From: Thalassotalea loyana
Lineage (GTDB): Bacteria; Pseudomonadota; Gammaproteobacteria; Enterobacterales; Alteromonadaceae
DNA length: 64,000 nt
Assembly (NCBI RefSeq): GCF_030161435.1
Contig: NZ_BSSV01000007.1
Coordinates: 124,001-188,000, forward strand
Direction: 5' to 3'
Below, piece after piece: positions 38,037-47,273 of the stretch. The position numbers and the translations under genes were made by a program. Under the pieces are notes generated by a model. That model saw only the letters and a program-made list of their open reading frames with translations, did not search any database and was not told the DNA's origin. How positions within the stretch are numbered: the stretch's first letter is position 1; every line of letters begins with the position of its first letter.

Positions 38037-38732
38037 TTGTTGGAAGACCCAAAAAGATTAAAGCCAATTCAGCTCGATTCTCGTGAAATTGAGCAGCTTG
38101 CTAAAAAAGGATATATCGAAATTAAGAATTTCTTGCCTTATGGCGTAGCGAGTCAATTACGGCGTAGTATCATTCACCAAAATCATCATAGAGCTTGGTG
38201 TTTGCTTACGCGTCCTTATCAGCCAAGTCAGTCAATTAAGGATAGAATCGATAAACCGGTCATCGATGTGAACCGTCATAAGCAAGCAAAGCGCGCGCAC
38301 ACTAGAAGAAAATTTGCATTTTCGTTTTACCGAAGCGCTAATAAGCATGAAAATAGCCACCAAAATAAACGCATTACAAGTCAATTCACGGATATTTTAG
38401 TGAAACATGTTTGCCCAAGTTTACAATTGTCAGGCGAAATTACAGACGCGTTTTTTGCATCTTTTATTAATCAGCAATTTATTGGTTATCACACCCACGG
38501 TAGTGCGGGAAAGTATGCCTTTATATACCAGTTATCTAAAGGGTGGCGTAAAAGGTATGGTGGGCAGCTCGTGTTGTATCCAAAGCATTCACGGTTTCAT
38601 AGAAAGGTCATTGAACCTAGGTTTAACTCTCTGATCTTGTTGGATTTATCACATCCGATGCCACATCATGTTAATTGTTTGAACACTTTGCCTTATCAGC
38701 ATCGTATTACTATATCTGGTTGGCTAAAATAA
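38037..38732 (+). CDS. 2OG-Fe(II) oxygenase-like protein (prolyl hydroxylase fold)
   Basis: A 231-residue protein with the fold signature of prolyl-4-hydroxylase-like dioxygenases: FIGYHTHGSAGKYAFIYQLSKGW, then GGQLVLYP, then MPHHVN and HRITISGWL. The distal His and the 2OG-binding Arg are kept, but the Asp of the HxD pair is His here (HTHG). No Met occurs near the N-terminus; TTG at 38037 with GGAAAG 6 bases before it is the best start. Substrate unknown. It stands between divergent neighbours. Confidence 0.65.
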   Translation: MLEDPKRLKPIQLDSREIEQLAKKGYIEIKNFLPYGVASQLRRSIIHQNHHRAWCLLTRPYQPSQSIKDRIDKPVIDVNRHKQAKRAHTRRKFAFSFYRSANKHENSHQNKRITSQFTDILVKHVCPSLQLSGEITDAFFASFINQQFIGYHTHGSAGKYAFIYQLSKGWRKRYGGQLVLYPKHSRFHRKVIEPRFNSLILLDLSHPMPHHVNCLNTLPYQHRITISGWLK

Positions 38733-38826
38733 TGATAAGACAAAAACACTAAAACCTTGATTTTAACCAACCTTATTATTAACTCTCGTGGTACCATAAT
38801 AGAAAAAGAAAACAGTGAGATGATAC

Positions 38827-40011
38827 GTGACGATACATGATTGCGCTATTGTTGGTGGTGGTATGATAGGTGCGGCAACGGCAGTTGCACTGGCTGATTT
38901 AGGCTTAAAAGTAGCACTGATCGAAAAGTTTACCCCAAAAGCACTTGATAGCAGTGTAGCAAAACAGCCGGAACCGTTTGATTTGCGGATTTCTGCTATC
39001 TCTTTAAATTCACAAGCCTTATTGGATACTTTAGGTGCATGGCGTTTTATTGAACAAAGTCGTATTTGCCAGTATAAGCGTTTGGGTGTTTGGGAAGATG
39101 AGTTTGCATACACAGAATTTAATGCACAAGAAATCGATCGAAGTCATTTGGGCTATATGGTTGAAAACCGCCAAATTCAATTGGCGTTATGGCAGGTTGT
39201 CAGTGAACATAACAGTATTGATTTGCTTTGCCCGGAACAGGTAAAACAATTTACTCAGCAGGCTGATTTTGTCGATATTGAGTTAAGTAGTAAGCACATT
39301 AAGGCTAAATTACTGATCGCGGCTGACGGTGCAAACTCTCAAATTCGCCAGTTAGCTAACATTGGTTTGACCGGGTGGGATTACGCGCAGTCTGCGATGT
39401 TAATTAACGTTGAAACATCAATTGAGCAACAAGACATAACGTGGCAAAAGTTTCATTCGACGGGCCCTGTTGCCTTTTTACCAATGCCAGGCAAAAATGC
39501 GTCATTAGTTTGGTATCACAATAAAGCAGAAATTAAGCGCTTAGCAGCTTTGTCAAATGAGCAATTAGCACAAGAAGTATTACAGGCATTTCCCGAAAAA
39601 CTAGGCGCCGTTAAGGTGGTAGGTAAGGGGGCCTTTGATTTGACCCGTCGTCATGCAAATCAATATGTTAATGGCCGAGTTGTCCTAGTAGGAGATGCTG
39701 CACATACCATTAACCCATTAGCCGGTCAGGGGGTTAACCTTGGTTTCAAAGATGTAAAGGCGCTACAAATGGCAATGGCTAAGGCAATAGGAGAGGGGCG
39801 CGATTTCGATGCTCCTTCGACGTTATCTAGCTATGAAAAAGCAAGGAGAACAGACAACCTTATGATGATGTCAGGCATGGATGCAATCTATCAAACGTTC
39901 ACCCACCAATCACCTCTAGTAAAAATTGTTCGTAATATCGGCCTATTCGCAGCTCAACGGGCAGGAAAGTTAAAAAGCAAAGCTCTTGCCTATGCTTGTG
40001 GCGTGGCTTAG
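38827..40011 (+). CDS. ubiF: UbiF-type FAD monooxygenase of ubiquinone synthesis
   Basis: A 394-residue flavoprotein hydroxylase of the UbiH/UbiF family with IVGGGMIGAATA at the N-terminus, ADGANSQIR in the middle and GDAAHTINPLAGQGVNLGFKD. UbiF hydroxylates 2-octaprenyl-3-methyl-6-methoxy-benzoquinol. It is named UbiF from synteny: in E. coli ubiF sits between miaB and a Met-Leu-Gln tRNA cluster, as here. The start is GTG. A closely related UbiH/UbiI function cannot be excluded from sequence alone. Confidence 0.85.
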   Translation: MTIHDCAIVGGGMIGAATAVALADLGLKVALIEKFTPKALDSSVAKQPEPFDLRISAISLNSQALLDTLGAWRFIEQSRICQYKRLGVWEDEFAYTEFNAQEIDRSHLGYMVENRQIQLALWQVVSEHNSIDLLCPEQVKQFTQQADFVDIELSSKHIKAKLLIAADGANSQIRQLANIGLTGWDYAQSAMLINVETSIEQQDITWQKFHSTGPVAFLPMPGKNASLVWYHNKAEIKRLAALSNEQLAQEVLQAFPEKLGAVKVVGKGAFDLTRRHANQYVNGRVVLVGDAAHTINPLAGQGVNLGFKDVKALQMAMAKAIGEGRDFDAPSTLSSYEKARRTDNLMMMSGMDAIYQTFTHQSPLVKIVRNIGLFAAQRAGKLKSKALAYACGVA

Positions 40012-40027
40012 CTCTAGTGCCTGTTGG

Positions 40028-40720
40028 CTACTTCAATGCCGCAGAAGTGGCCGCTTTACAATGAATTTCTGTCGTGTCGTATAAAGGAACATTCGTGTGA
40101 CACGCTTGGATAAGTAAGCCAATTTCAGTACAGCCGAGTATAATTGCTTGCGCGCCATTAATAACTAAGTTTTCAATGGCCTCTAGGTATACCTGTCTAG
40201 AATGATCATTAATTTTGCCGTGACAAAGTTCCTGATAAATGATGTCATGGACTTTTTGTCTTTCATGCGCTTCAGGGATGAATACATCAATGCCAAAATT
40301 GTCAATAAGGCGTTGTTTATAAAAATCTTGCTCCATTGTGAACTTTGTCGCTAATAAACCCACGCGAGTCACGCCATCGTTTAATAACTGCCGAGCAGTC
40401 GCATCGGCTATATGCAGTATAGGTATAGAGATTGAACTAGCTACTTCGTCAGCAACTTTATGCATTGTATTTGTACAGATAAGTACGAAGTCAGCACCAC
40501 ACGCTTCGACTGATTGTGCGGCGTGAATAAGAATGTCTGCAGTGGCTTGCCAGTCGCCTTTGTGTTGTAGCTCTGCAATTTCATTGAAATCAACGCTATA
40601 TAAGCATAGTTTTGCGCTGTGGAGCTTGCCTAACGACTCTCTTACTTGCTTATTTAGTAATTGATAATAACTGGTTGTTGATTCCCAGCTCATTCCACCG
40701 ATTAGTCCAATCGTTTTCAT
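40028..40720 (-). CDS. Aspartate/glutamate racemase family protein
   Basis: A 230-residue cofactor-independent racemase-family protein. The two catalytic cysteines are in LICTNTMHKVAD and ILGCTEIGLL, as in YgeA/aspartate racemases. Length and the N-terminal IGLIGGMSWESTTSYYQ match the aspartate racemase subfamily. It lies between ubiF and the tRNA cluster, converging with ubiF. Confidence 0.88.
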   Translation of the reverse strand: MKTIGLIGGMSWESTTSYYQLLNKQVRESLGKLHSAKLCLYSVDFNEIAELQHKGDWQATADILIHAAQSVEACGADFVLICTNTMHKVADEVASSISIPILHIADATARQLLNDGVTRVGLLATKFTMEQDFYKQRLIDNFGIDVFIPEAHERQKVHDIIYQELCHGKINDHSRQVYLEAIENLVINGAQAIILGCTEIGLLIQACHTNVPLYDTTEIHCKAATSAALK

Positions 40721-40801
40721 AACGTGGCAAACCCTTTCGTAGATTAGAATCCTAGAAAGACGATAGAGTAGATAAATATATAAGAGATAACAAGGAAGAA
40801 G

Positions 40802-40876
40802 TGGCTGGGGTATGAGGATTTGAACCTCAGAATGACGGGATCAAAACCCGCTGCCTTACCGCTTGGCTATACCCCA
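40802..40876 (-). tRNA. tRNA-Gln (TTG)
   Basis: The minus strand folds into a full cloverleaf with acceptor TGGGGTA/TACCCCA, anticodon loop containing TTG, and encoded CCA end. It is identical by eye to the other two Gln genes in the cluster. Confidence 0.96.
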
Positions 40877-40931
40877 ACTAAGGTATGATACTTCTAAACA
40901 AACTGAAGCGATCACTTCTTTTTAAATTGAA

Positions 40932-41016
<85 letters not shown>

Positions 41017-41025
41017 GTAATTCAA

Positions 41026-41102
41026 TGGTGGCTACACCGGGATTTGAACCTGGGACCCCATCATTATGAGTGATGTGCTCTAACCAGCTGAGCTATGTAG
41101 CC
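41026..41102 (-). tRNA. tRNA-Met (CAT), elongator type
   Basis: Cloverleaf with anticodon CAT, acceptor GGCTACA/TGTAGCC and encoded CCA. It closely matches E. coli metT/metU, so it is elongator Met and not initiator or tRNA-Ile2. Confidence 0.94.
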
Positions 41103-41168
41103 ATATACTTTATTCAAAGTACGTACTTGCGTCACTCATAAAAAGCTTAGAGGAGAATAAGTAAGAAG

Positions 41169-41243
41169 TGGCTGGGGTATGAGGATTTGAACCTCAGAAT
41201 GACGGGATCAAAACCCGCTGCCTTACCGCTTGGCTATACCCCA
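41169..41243 (-). tRNA. tRNA-Gln (TTG)
   Basis: Second Gln gene, with the same acceptor, anticodon TTG and CCA end as the first. Confidence 0.96.
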
Positions 41244-41295
41244 ACAAGGTAACTTCTTAAACAAACATTTGCCAGTATCATTATGAGGAATGAAG

Positions 41296-41370
41296 TGGCT
41301 GGGGTATGAGGATTTGAACCTCAGAATGACGGGATCAAAACCCGCTGCCTTACCGCTTGGCTATACCCCA
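41296..41370 (-). tRNA. tRNA-Gln (TTG)
   Basis: Third Gln gene, 52 bases from the second and identical to it by eye. Confidence 0.96.
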
Positions 41371-41410
41371 GCAATGTTCATTTTTTGCAATATAAAATTG
41401 CTTTGAATAA

Positions 41411-41495
<85 letters not shown>

Positions 41496-41505
41496 ATTAT
41501 TCAAA

Positions 41506-41582
41506 TGGTGGCTACACCGGGATTTGAACCTGGGACCCCATCATTATGAGTGATGTGCTCTAACCAGCTGAGCTATGTAGCC
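41506..41582 (-). tRNA. tRNA-Met (CAT), elongator type
   Basis: First gene of the tRNA transcript; same sequence by eye as the other Met gene, with encoded CCA. Confidence 0.95.
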
Positions 41583-41615
41583 ATTCCAATTCTTGCCTCT
41601 GAGCAAGTGGAGCGT

Positions 41616-41644
41616 ATTTTGCAGATATCGTGGTCTTACGTCAA
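41616..41644 (-). promoter_or_regulatory. Promoter of the tRNA operon
   Basis: On the minus strand TTGACG and CAAAAT are 17 bases apart, with A/T-rich sequence upstream and a GC-rich stretch (CGCTCC) just after the -10, as in stringently controlled stable-RNA promoters. It lies about 34 bases before the first tRNA. Confidence 0.6.
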
Positions 41645-41762
41645 CCGTTTTTTAATAAAAAATTGTAGTTTTTCTACTGTTAGGTTAAAAACTCGGCAAA
41701 CATTGCGTTTGCTTTGCTAAAACGGTGAAACAGTAGACAATATTTTGCTGGATTATCACCAA

Positions 41763-41807
41763 TAAAAAAGCCAGAAAGCCAAACAACAATTGTTGGATTT
41801 CTGGCTT
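41763..41807 (-). terminator. Terminator of the DUF3718 gene
   Basis: AAGCCAGAAA pairs with TTTCTGGCTT, with an inner palindrome CAACAATTGTTG; on the minus strand a T run follows. It lies 15 bases after the stop codon. Confidence 0.75.
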
Positions 41808-41821
41808 GTTAGATAACTTTA

Positions 41822-42169
41822 CTAGTTTACGCGTTTATTCGCGGCTTCACCTAAATGAGCAGAAGCTGCTTTAATTGCATCTAAGCTTGCTTTGACATGC
41901 TTTTTAGGTGTTTTACCAATTAAAAACTCGCCAACTTCGAGCGATTGGCTTTTTGCAGCAAAGACTAATATGTTGTCTCCATCACATCCTACACTTTCAA
42001 AGATAACTTTGACCTTGATTTTTTGATCTTTTAAATAAGATCTTAAGCGTTTTTTGTCATTTGCTTGAACATATTCACAAACACGCACTGAAACATCGCT
42101 GGCCGACGCTTTTGGTGCACTAACTAAAACAAAAGTTGCTGCTATTAGAGTTATTAATACTTGTTTCAT
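41822..42169 (-). CDS. DUF3718 family exported protein
   Basis: A 115-residue protein with a signal peptide (cleavage near SAPKASA) and the DUF3718 pattern: a first Cys in VRVCEYVQAND, a run of basic residues, a second Cys in FESVGCDGDNILVFA. This family is found in Shewanella/Colwellia-type bacteria and has no known function; the two Cys probably pair in the periplasm. The start is ATG 42169 with GAGGT 7 bases upstream. The longer open frame upstream comes from a repeat element and is not part of the gene. Confidence 0.8.
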   Translation of the reverse strand: MKQVLITLIAATFVLVSAPKASASDVSVRVCEYVQANDKKRLRSYLKDQKIKVKVIFESVGCDGDNILVFAAKSQSLEVGEFLIGKTPKKHVKASLDAIKAASAHLGEAANKRVN

Positions 42170-42199
42170 GTTTACCTCATGAGTTGGTTTTCCATAGTA

Positions 42200-42465
42200 A
42201 TACCAAGTGAAACGATGATTTACTCTCTCAGCGAGAATTAAAAGGCTTAGAGGCAAGGCCCTGAATGAAAAGAATGGTTATTCCCTTGTTCATTTCAGCA
42301 CCGAAGCATATAAGCCTATTAAACTCGTCCGTCGGGAGCTTGTCAGAGGTTAGTTAACTGCGGCAGATTTACTCAATGTAGAATAACTATATTGTCATAA
42401 ATCTTTCTTGTTCTCTCACCTTTGACATAGCTCTGAGATGACTAAAGCATTGTTCCAATTGGTAT
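42200..42465 (+). repeat. Palindromic-end intergenic repeat, copy 1
   Basis: A 266-base element that starts ATACCAAGTGAAA and ends TTCCAATTGGTAT. Its two ends are inverted repeats of about 35 bases, with mismatches. By eye it is roughly 90% identical to copy 2 at 58.4 kb over its whole length and shares its first half with copy 3 at 49 kb. Internal hairpins are listed under findings. It carries no gene; it lies between a DUF3718 gene and ychF. Confidence 0.85.
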
Positions 42466-42519
42466 AAGTATGGTAGAAAATCGAGATTTTTATACTTATG
42501 TAAGAAATTATTTTTTGTA

Positions 42520-42556
42520 ATAAAAAAGGTCAGTATAAAAAATATACTGACCTTCT
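42520..42556 (-). terminator. Terminator of ychF
   Basis: AAGGTCAGTATA and TATACTGACCTT form a 12-pair stem; on the minus strand a T run follows. It is about 45 bases after the ychF stop. Confidence 0.82.
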
Positions 42557-42599
42557 TATTTTTTAAGGTTTATAAGGCTATTTTTACGCCAATAATAAA

Positions 42600-43691
42600 C
42601 TAAACGTTAAATCTAAAGTGAACAACGTCACCGTCTTTAACAATGTAATCTTTACCTTCTAATCGCCATTTACCGGCTTCTTTTGCACCAGACTCACCAT
42701 TGAACTCTACAAAATCATCGTAACCTACAACTTCAGCGCGGATAAAGCCTTTTTCAAAGTCAGTGTGAATAACACCTGCAGCTTGTGGAGCAGTAGCGTT
42801 TTGACGAACTGTCCAAGCTCGAACTTCTTTTACACCTGCCGTAAAGTACGTATGTAAGTGAAGTAGTGAGTAACCTGCGTTGATTACACGGTTTAAGCCA
42901 GGTTCTTCTAAGCCCATTTCTTCCATAAAGATTTCGCGATCTTCATCGTCCATCTCAGAAAGTTCACCTTCAATTTCTGCACATACAGCCACAACAACGG
43001 CATCTTCTTGAGCGGCGATTTCTTTTACTTGATCTAGGTATGGGTTGTTCTCAAAGCCATCGTCGTTAACATTGGCAATGTACATGGTCGGTTTGATGGT
43101 TAAGAAGTTTAAGTATCTTACTGCCGCTTTTTCTTCTTTAGACAAGTCTAAAGAGCGAATCATGTTGCCATCTTCAACGTGCGCTAAGATTTTCTCTAGC
43201 ACAGGTAATTCAAATTTAGCGTCTTTATCGCCACCTTTGGCTTTCTTTTGTTGACGAACAATAGCGCGCTCAGCTGTATCCATATCGGCTAATGCTAGCT
43301 CTGTATTAATGACATCGATATCATCTGCAGGGTTTACACCACCAGCAACGTGAACGATGTTGTCGTTTTCAAAACAACGAACAACGTGACCAATTGCGTC
43401 TGTTTCACGAATGTTAGCTAAGAATTTATTACCTAGACCTTCACCTTTGGAAGCGCCAGCAACTAGACCCGCGATGTCTACAAATTCCATCGTTGTTGCA
43501 ATTACACGCTCTGGGCCAACAATTTCAGCAAGTTTGTCTAAGCGCGGATCTGGTACAGGCACAACACCTGTATTTGGTTCGATAGTACAAAACGGGAAGT
43601 TAGCCGCTTCGATACCAGCTTTAGTTAGTGCGTTGAAAAGAGTTGATTTACCAACGTTTGGTAAGCCAACGATACCACATTTAAATCCCAT
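42600..43691 (-). CDS. ychF: YchF, Obg-family ATPase
   Basis: A 363-residue P-loop protein with G1 GLPNVGKST and a C-terminal TGS domain ending [11 protein letters not shown]. YchF (OLA1) prefers ATP over GTP and binds ribosomes; it has been tied to oxidative-stress control. It follows pth by 20 bases, as in E. coli. Confidence 0.96.
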   Translation of the reverse strand: MGFKCGIVGLPNVGKSTLFNALTKAGIEAANFPFCTIEPNTGVVPVPDPRLDKLAEIVGPERVIATTMEFVDIAGLVAGASKGEGLGNKFLANIRETDAIGHVVRCFENDNIVHVAGGVNPADDIDVINTELALADMDTAERAIVRQQKKAKGGDKDAKFELPVLEKILAHVEDGNMIRSLDLSKEEKAAVRYLNFLTIKPTMYIANVNDDGFENNPYLDQVKEIAAQEDAVVVAVCAEIEGELSEMDDEDREIFMEEMGLEEPGLNRVINAGYSLLHLHTYFTAGVKEVRAWTVRQNATAPQAAGVIHTDFEKGFIRAEVVGYDDFVEFNGESGAKEAGKWRLEGKDYIVKDGDVVHFRFNV

Positions 43692-43711
43692 GTTTGTATC
43701 CTATAAATCTG

Positions 43712-44302
43712 TTATTGTGCTTTGAATGAGTGTAAACGGTTTTGCGCTTTTTTGAGACCGTCTTTTTGCCAAATCTCAAAACAACGACTAGCTTCATCAA
43801 CACACTGTTCAATTAAGTTTTGTTCTGAAGCAGGTGCTTTACCCAGCACGTGCCCGGTTACGCGATCTTTATGGCCTGGGTGACCAATACCAATGCGTAA
43901 ACGATAGAAATCTTTGTTATTTGCCATGCGAGCGATAATGTCGCGCAAACCATTGTGACCACCGTGGCCACCACCTTTTTTAACCTTGATGATTCCCGGG
44001 TCCATGTCGAGTTCGTCATGGGCAACTAAGATATTTTCAACCGGAATACGATAAAAGTTTGCAAGAGGGGCAACCGCTTGACCGCTTTTATTCATAAAGG
44101 TTGTAGGGATCAGAAGATGAACAAGTTCTTCGCCGATATAGCCCTTGCCATATAAGCCGAAGTATTTTTTTTCAGGTCGTAAGGAAATGTTGTAGCGCGA
44201 GGCGAGTTCTTCTACGAACCAGACACCTGCATTGTGGCGTGTTTTAGCGTATTCGGGGCCAGGATTTCCCAGCCCCACAACTAGCTGAATGTTAGTCGTC
44301 AA
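43712..44302 (-). CDS. pth: Pth, peptidyl-tRNA hydrolase
   Basis: A 196-residue esterase that recycles peptidyl-tRNA. The motif [18 protein letters not shown] carries the catalytic His, with Asn in FMNKSG and Asp in AHDELD. It follows rplY by 17 bases and precedes ychF, so rplY-pth-ychF is one likely transcript. Confidence 0.96.
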   Translation of the reverse strand: MTTNIQLVVGLGNPGPEYAKTRHNAGVWFVEELASRYNISLRPEKKYFGLYGKGYIGEELVHLLIPTTFMNKSGQAVAPLANFYRIPVENILVAHDELDMDPGIIKVKKGGGHGGHNGLRDIIARMANNKDFYRLRIGIGHPGHKDRVTGHVLGKAPASEQNLIEQCVDEASRCFEIWQKDGLKKAQNRLHSFKAQ

Positions 44303-44319
44303 GGAGTGTTCCTCGTCGA

Positions 44320-44937
44320 TTATTCTTCAGTAGCTTCTTCTTCAGCTGCTTCGTCATCGCTGCCGCCCTTAGGAGCGTTAGCAGTAACAACAGCTTGGTC
44401 GTGGTCTGCACCTTTCGCTAACTCATCAGAAGTTACGCCTTCTGGTAATTTAACGTCAGATAAGTGAAGAGTTTGACCAACTTCTAAGTCTGCACAGTCA
44501 ACTTCGATGAACTCTGGTAAGTTACCTGGTAAACAAGTAACAGCGATTTCATTGATGTGGTGAGCAACAGTTGCACCTTTCTTCGCTACAGCGTCTTCAT
44601 TGATGAAGTGAACTGGAACGTTTGTGTGAACAGCGTGAGTAGCGTCAACACGTAAGAAGTCTAAGTGCATTACTAATGGCTTGTACGGGTGACGTTGCAT
44701 GTCTTTTAATAAACACTCAACTTTCTCACCGTCAACATTTAATGTTAAAACGTGTGAGTAGAACGCTTCTTCTTCTTGTGCACGGAACACGTGGCGGTGC
44801 TCTAAAGTTAAAGAAACAGGATCTTTGCCTTCACCGTAAAGGATAGCTGGAACTTTGTTCGCGTGACGTAGGCGGCGGCTCGCACCTTTCCCTAGATCTG
44901 TACGTACTTCAGCATCCAAAGTAAAAATATCAGTCAT
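44320..44937 (-). CDS. rplY: Ribosomal protein L25/general stress protein Ctc
   Basis: A 205-residue protein of the long CTC form of L25, binding 5S rRNA. The N-terminal L25 domain starts [21 protein letters not shown], followed by the beta-barrel TL5-like domain and an acidic C-terminal tail ([10 protein letters not shown]). ATG 44937 is used since an upstream in-frame Met would add 19 unrelated residues. A promoter candidate lies at 45.05 kb. Confidence 0.93.
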   Translation of the reverse strand: MTDIFTLDAEVRTDLGKGASRRLRHANKVPAILYGEGKDPVSLTLEHRHVFRAQEEEAFYSHVLTLNVDGEKVECLLKDMQRHPYKPLVMHLDFLRVDATHAVHTNVPVHFINEDAVAKKGATVAHHINEIAVTCLPGNLPEFIEVDCADLEVGQTLHLSDVKLPEGVTSDELAKGADHDQAVVTANAPKGGSDDEAAEEEATEE

Positions 44938-45050
44938 GATTTTGTACTCAAATAAATAGTTTAAAATAACGTTGCTTTTTGCGACCAAAAACAACTATGT
45001 ACCTTTATTACCGGCGAAATTTCTCTCGCTTGAGGTAAAAAAGGCGCGCA

Positions 45051-45080
45051 ATAATAACACTTAGCAACGGATAATGCCAA
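45051..45080 (-). promoter_or_regulatory. Candidate promoter for rplY-pth-ychF
   Basis: TTGGCA and TATTAT are 18 bases apart on the minus strand, followed by a GC-rich discriminator (TGCGCGCC). It lies about 110 bases before the rplY start. Confidence 0.45.
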
Positions 45081-45101
45081 GTGTTTCAAGATATTCTTTA
45101 T

Positions 45102-45869
45102 TTACAGCCCGTATTTGGCTGCAATTTCTTGGTATTGCTGGGAGGACTTTAACTGTTTAATGCATAAGTCAACGCTATCAAGAAAAGCCTGCTTATCTTC
45201 TATTGCCTGGCCTTTTTTAGAGACAGTTAGAAAGTATGCTTTTTCAGTCACTGTCAATGGATGAACCGTCACCTGATCCGTAATCCCTAGCTGCTTTGCA
45301 CGCCACTTAAACGTTTCTTTTGAATTTGCCATCACTTGAAAGCGGGGGGGCTTTGTCAGCATTTGCCCAAACATCGAATCGATATCATAGCCTTCTGTAA
45401 CTTCATCATGTAATCGTTTCTCTTCGATGATCTTCAATATTTCAGGTGTATGTGAAATACCCGCAAGGTTTCCAAACTGATACAGATAAAGGTCTGCAAT
45501 TCTATTAAGTTTAATATCCTGATCTTTAACTGAGACAAAGCCATACTCACTCATAAAAATGGGTTCTTTGCCGTAGATAACAAACTGTTCTCTCGATGTT
45601 TTATGTGAATATACAGCGATATCAAGCTGACCTGACTTCATGTAAAGGTGAGTTCTCTTGACCGGTAAGGTGGTGTAGTTCAATTGATATTTTTCATTGT
45701 TTACACAGAGAGTTAATAGCTCTTTACCCAACCCTTTATATTTACCTTCTAGGTTTGGGAAGAAAAAAGGTGGCCATTTTATATCATTAATCGTGACAGG
45801 GATTGGTGTTGCCTGAAGAGATAAGCTGAGATTAACCAAAATAACGAAAGCAATACATGATAAACGCAT
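45102..45869 (-). CDS. Periplasmic solute-binding protein-like (SBP_bac_3)
   Basis: A 255-residue protein with a signal peptide (MRLSCIAFVILVNLSLSLQA) and a type II periplasmic-binding fold of the polar amino-acid class: WPPFFFPN near the start, GLGKELLTLC, QLDIAVYSHKTSREQF, and a C-terminal helix. Transporter genes are absent nearby, so it may be an orphan sensor/binding protein as is common in Alteromonadales. Ligand unknown. Confidence 0.75.
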   Translation of the reverse strand: MRLSCIAFVILVNLSLSLQATPIPVTINDIKWPPFFFPNLEGKYKGLGKELLTLCVNNEKYQLNYTTLPVKRTHLYMKSGQLDIAVYSHKTSREQFVIYGKEPIFMSEYGFVSVKDQDIKLNRIADLYLYQFGNLAGISHTPEILKIIEEKRLHDEVTEGYDIDSMFGQMLTKPPRFQVMANSKETFKWRAKQLGITDQVTVHPLTVTEKAYFLTVSKKGQAIEDKQAFLDSVDLCIKQLKSSQQYQEIAAKYGL

Positions 45870-46040
45870 AACACCACCTGACGTTGCATATCCTACTTTT
45901 TATATTAGCCTAGAATAGTAGAACTGTCGTCTGATGCCGCTATATGTGTGTCTGCTGTCAATTGATGTCGTTATTAAGTCAATATTTGTCGACTATGCTT
46001 ATTCTATAGTGGGTGTCTAGAGAATTTATAGAGTTGAATT

Positions 46041-47273
46041 ATGGCGATAATAATAGCGGCAATCCCTTTGTTTTTGATTTTAATAGCAATTGAAATGTGG
46101 TGTGATTACAAGCGCCAAACGGGCTACTATCGTTTTAATGACGCAATCAACTCATTGAGTATTGGCATACTTAGTCGATTTACTGGCGTGCTAAAGTCAC
46201 TACTACCACTGTCTATTTACTTTGTTATTTATAACGAATTCGCTCTTTTTAATTTATCTAAGGATAGTATTTGGGTTTGGCTTTTTGCTTTTGTTGTGTA
46301 TGACTTAGCTTATTATTGGGCTCACCGTTTAAATCATCGAGTACATGTCATGTGGGGCTCTCACGTAGTCCATCATTCCAGTGAAGAGTACAATCTTACA
46401 ACGGCATTGAGACAAACTAGTACCCCGAGTTTACTTGCTTGGCTCGTATATTTGCCATTGGCTTTTATTGGGGTTGATCCTGTTGTATTTATTGCATGCG
46501 CCTCGTTAAATTTGGTGTATCAATTTTGGGTTCATACCCGTCACGTTAATAAGATGCCGAATTGGTTTGAAGCTATTATGGTGACGCCAAGTCACCACCG
46601 TGTGCATCATGCCCTAAATCGTGACTATATAGATAAGAATTATGCGGGTGTTTTTATTATATGGGACAAGATTTTTAAGTCGTTCCAAGAAGAAAAAGAT
46701 GATGTCGAAATTGTTTATGGCGTAAGCCATCAACTACATAGCTGGAATCCATTTTGGGCAAACCTGCAAGTGTATTGGAATTTAATTAAAGATGCCTATT
46801 ATGCCAGTTCTTGGCGCGATAGATTCAAAGTGTTTTTTATGCCGCCTGGCTGGCGTCCTGATGATGTAAATAAAGCGCATCCGAGAAAATACGCGACAAC
46901 AAAAACAATGAAAAAATATGATGTGGTGTTAAACACGTCGATGAAAGCCTACATACTCGTGCAGTTTATTATCATGATGATATTAACTATTGTGTTTCTT
47001 CTAACGATGCAACAATTGCCATTATTTCACTTGGCAATAGTATGTTTATTCGCGAGTCTCAGCTTGGTACTGATAGGTGGTCTACAAGAACTCAAGTCTT
47101 GGATTGTATGGGCAGAACCGATGCGTTTAATGTCGGTTTCTATCATGTTTTACATTTTATTGGCGCCGATGATTAATTGGCACTTTGAAGGATATCTCAT
47201 CGTATTTACCTTGCTCGAGTTAGCTCTCTTTTATAAAACGATAAAGCGTAACTTGAATTTAGCGGGTACTTAG
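46041..47273 (+). CDS. Fatty acid hydroxylase superfamily protein, alkylglycerol monooxygenase-like
   Basis: A 410-residue polytopic protein of the sterol desaturase/fatty acid hydroxylase superfamily. The di-iron histidine motifs are complete: HRLNH, then HVVHH, later a single His in FWVHT, then HHRVHH. The surrounding words HHSSEEYNLTTALRQ, DKNYAGVFIIWDKIF and VYGVSH match animal alkylglycerol monooxygenase (AGMO), which cleaves ether lipids with tetrahydrobiopterin. Helices at both ends and four after the catalytic core fit an integral membrane enzyme. Its stop overlaps that of the convergent AraC gene. Confidence 0.8.
   Translation: MAIIIAAIPLFLILIAIEMWCDYKRQTGYYRFNDAINSLSIGILSRFTGVLKSLLPLSIYFVIYNEFALFNLSKDSIWVWLFAFVVYDLAYYWAHRLNHRVHVMWGSHVVHHSSEEYNLTTALRQTSTPSLLAWLVYLPLAFIGVDPVVFIACASLNLVYQFWVHTRHVNKMPNWFEAIMVTPSHHRVHHALNRDYIDKNYAGVFIIWDKIFKSFQEEKDDVEIVYGVSHQLHSWNPFWANLQVYWNLIKDAYYASSWRDRFKVFFMPPGWRPDDVNKAHPRKYATTKTMKKYDVVLNTSMKAYILVQFIIMMILTIVFLLTMQQLPLFHLAIVCLFASLSLVLIGGLQELKSWIVWAEPMRLMSVSIMFYILLAPMINWHFEGYLIVFTLLELALFYKTIKRNLNLAGT

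Noticed and set aside
38763-39113. 116-codon minus-strand frame opposite the ubiF start
   Set aside because: It is antisense to the conserved FAD-binding part of ubiF and is best explained as a shadow.
42170-42256. N-terminal extension of the DUF3718 reading frame
   Set aside because: The extra 29 codons lie in the repeat element; the start at 42169 has a ribosome site and begins a proper signal peptide.
43411-43725. 104-codon plus-strand frame opposite ychF
   Set aside because: It is antisense to the conserved G-domain of ychF and shows no family features.
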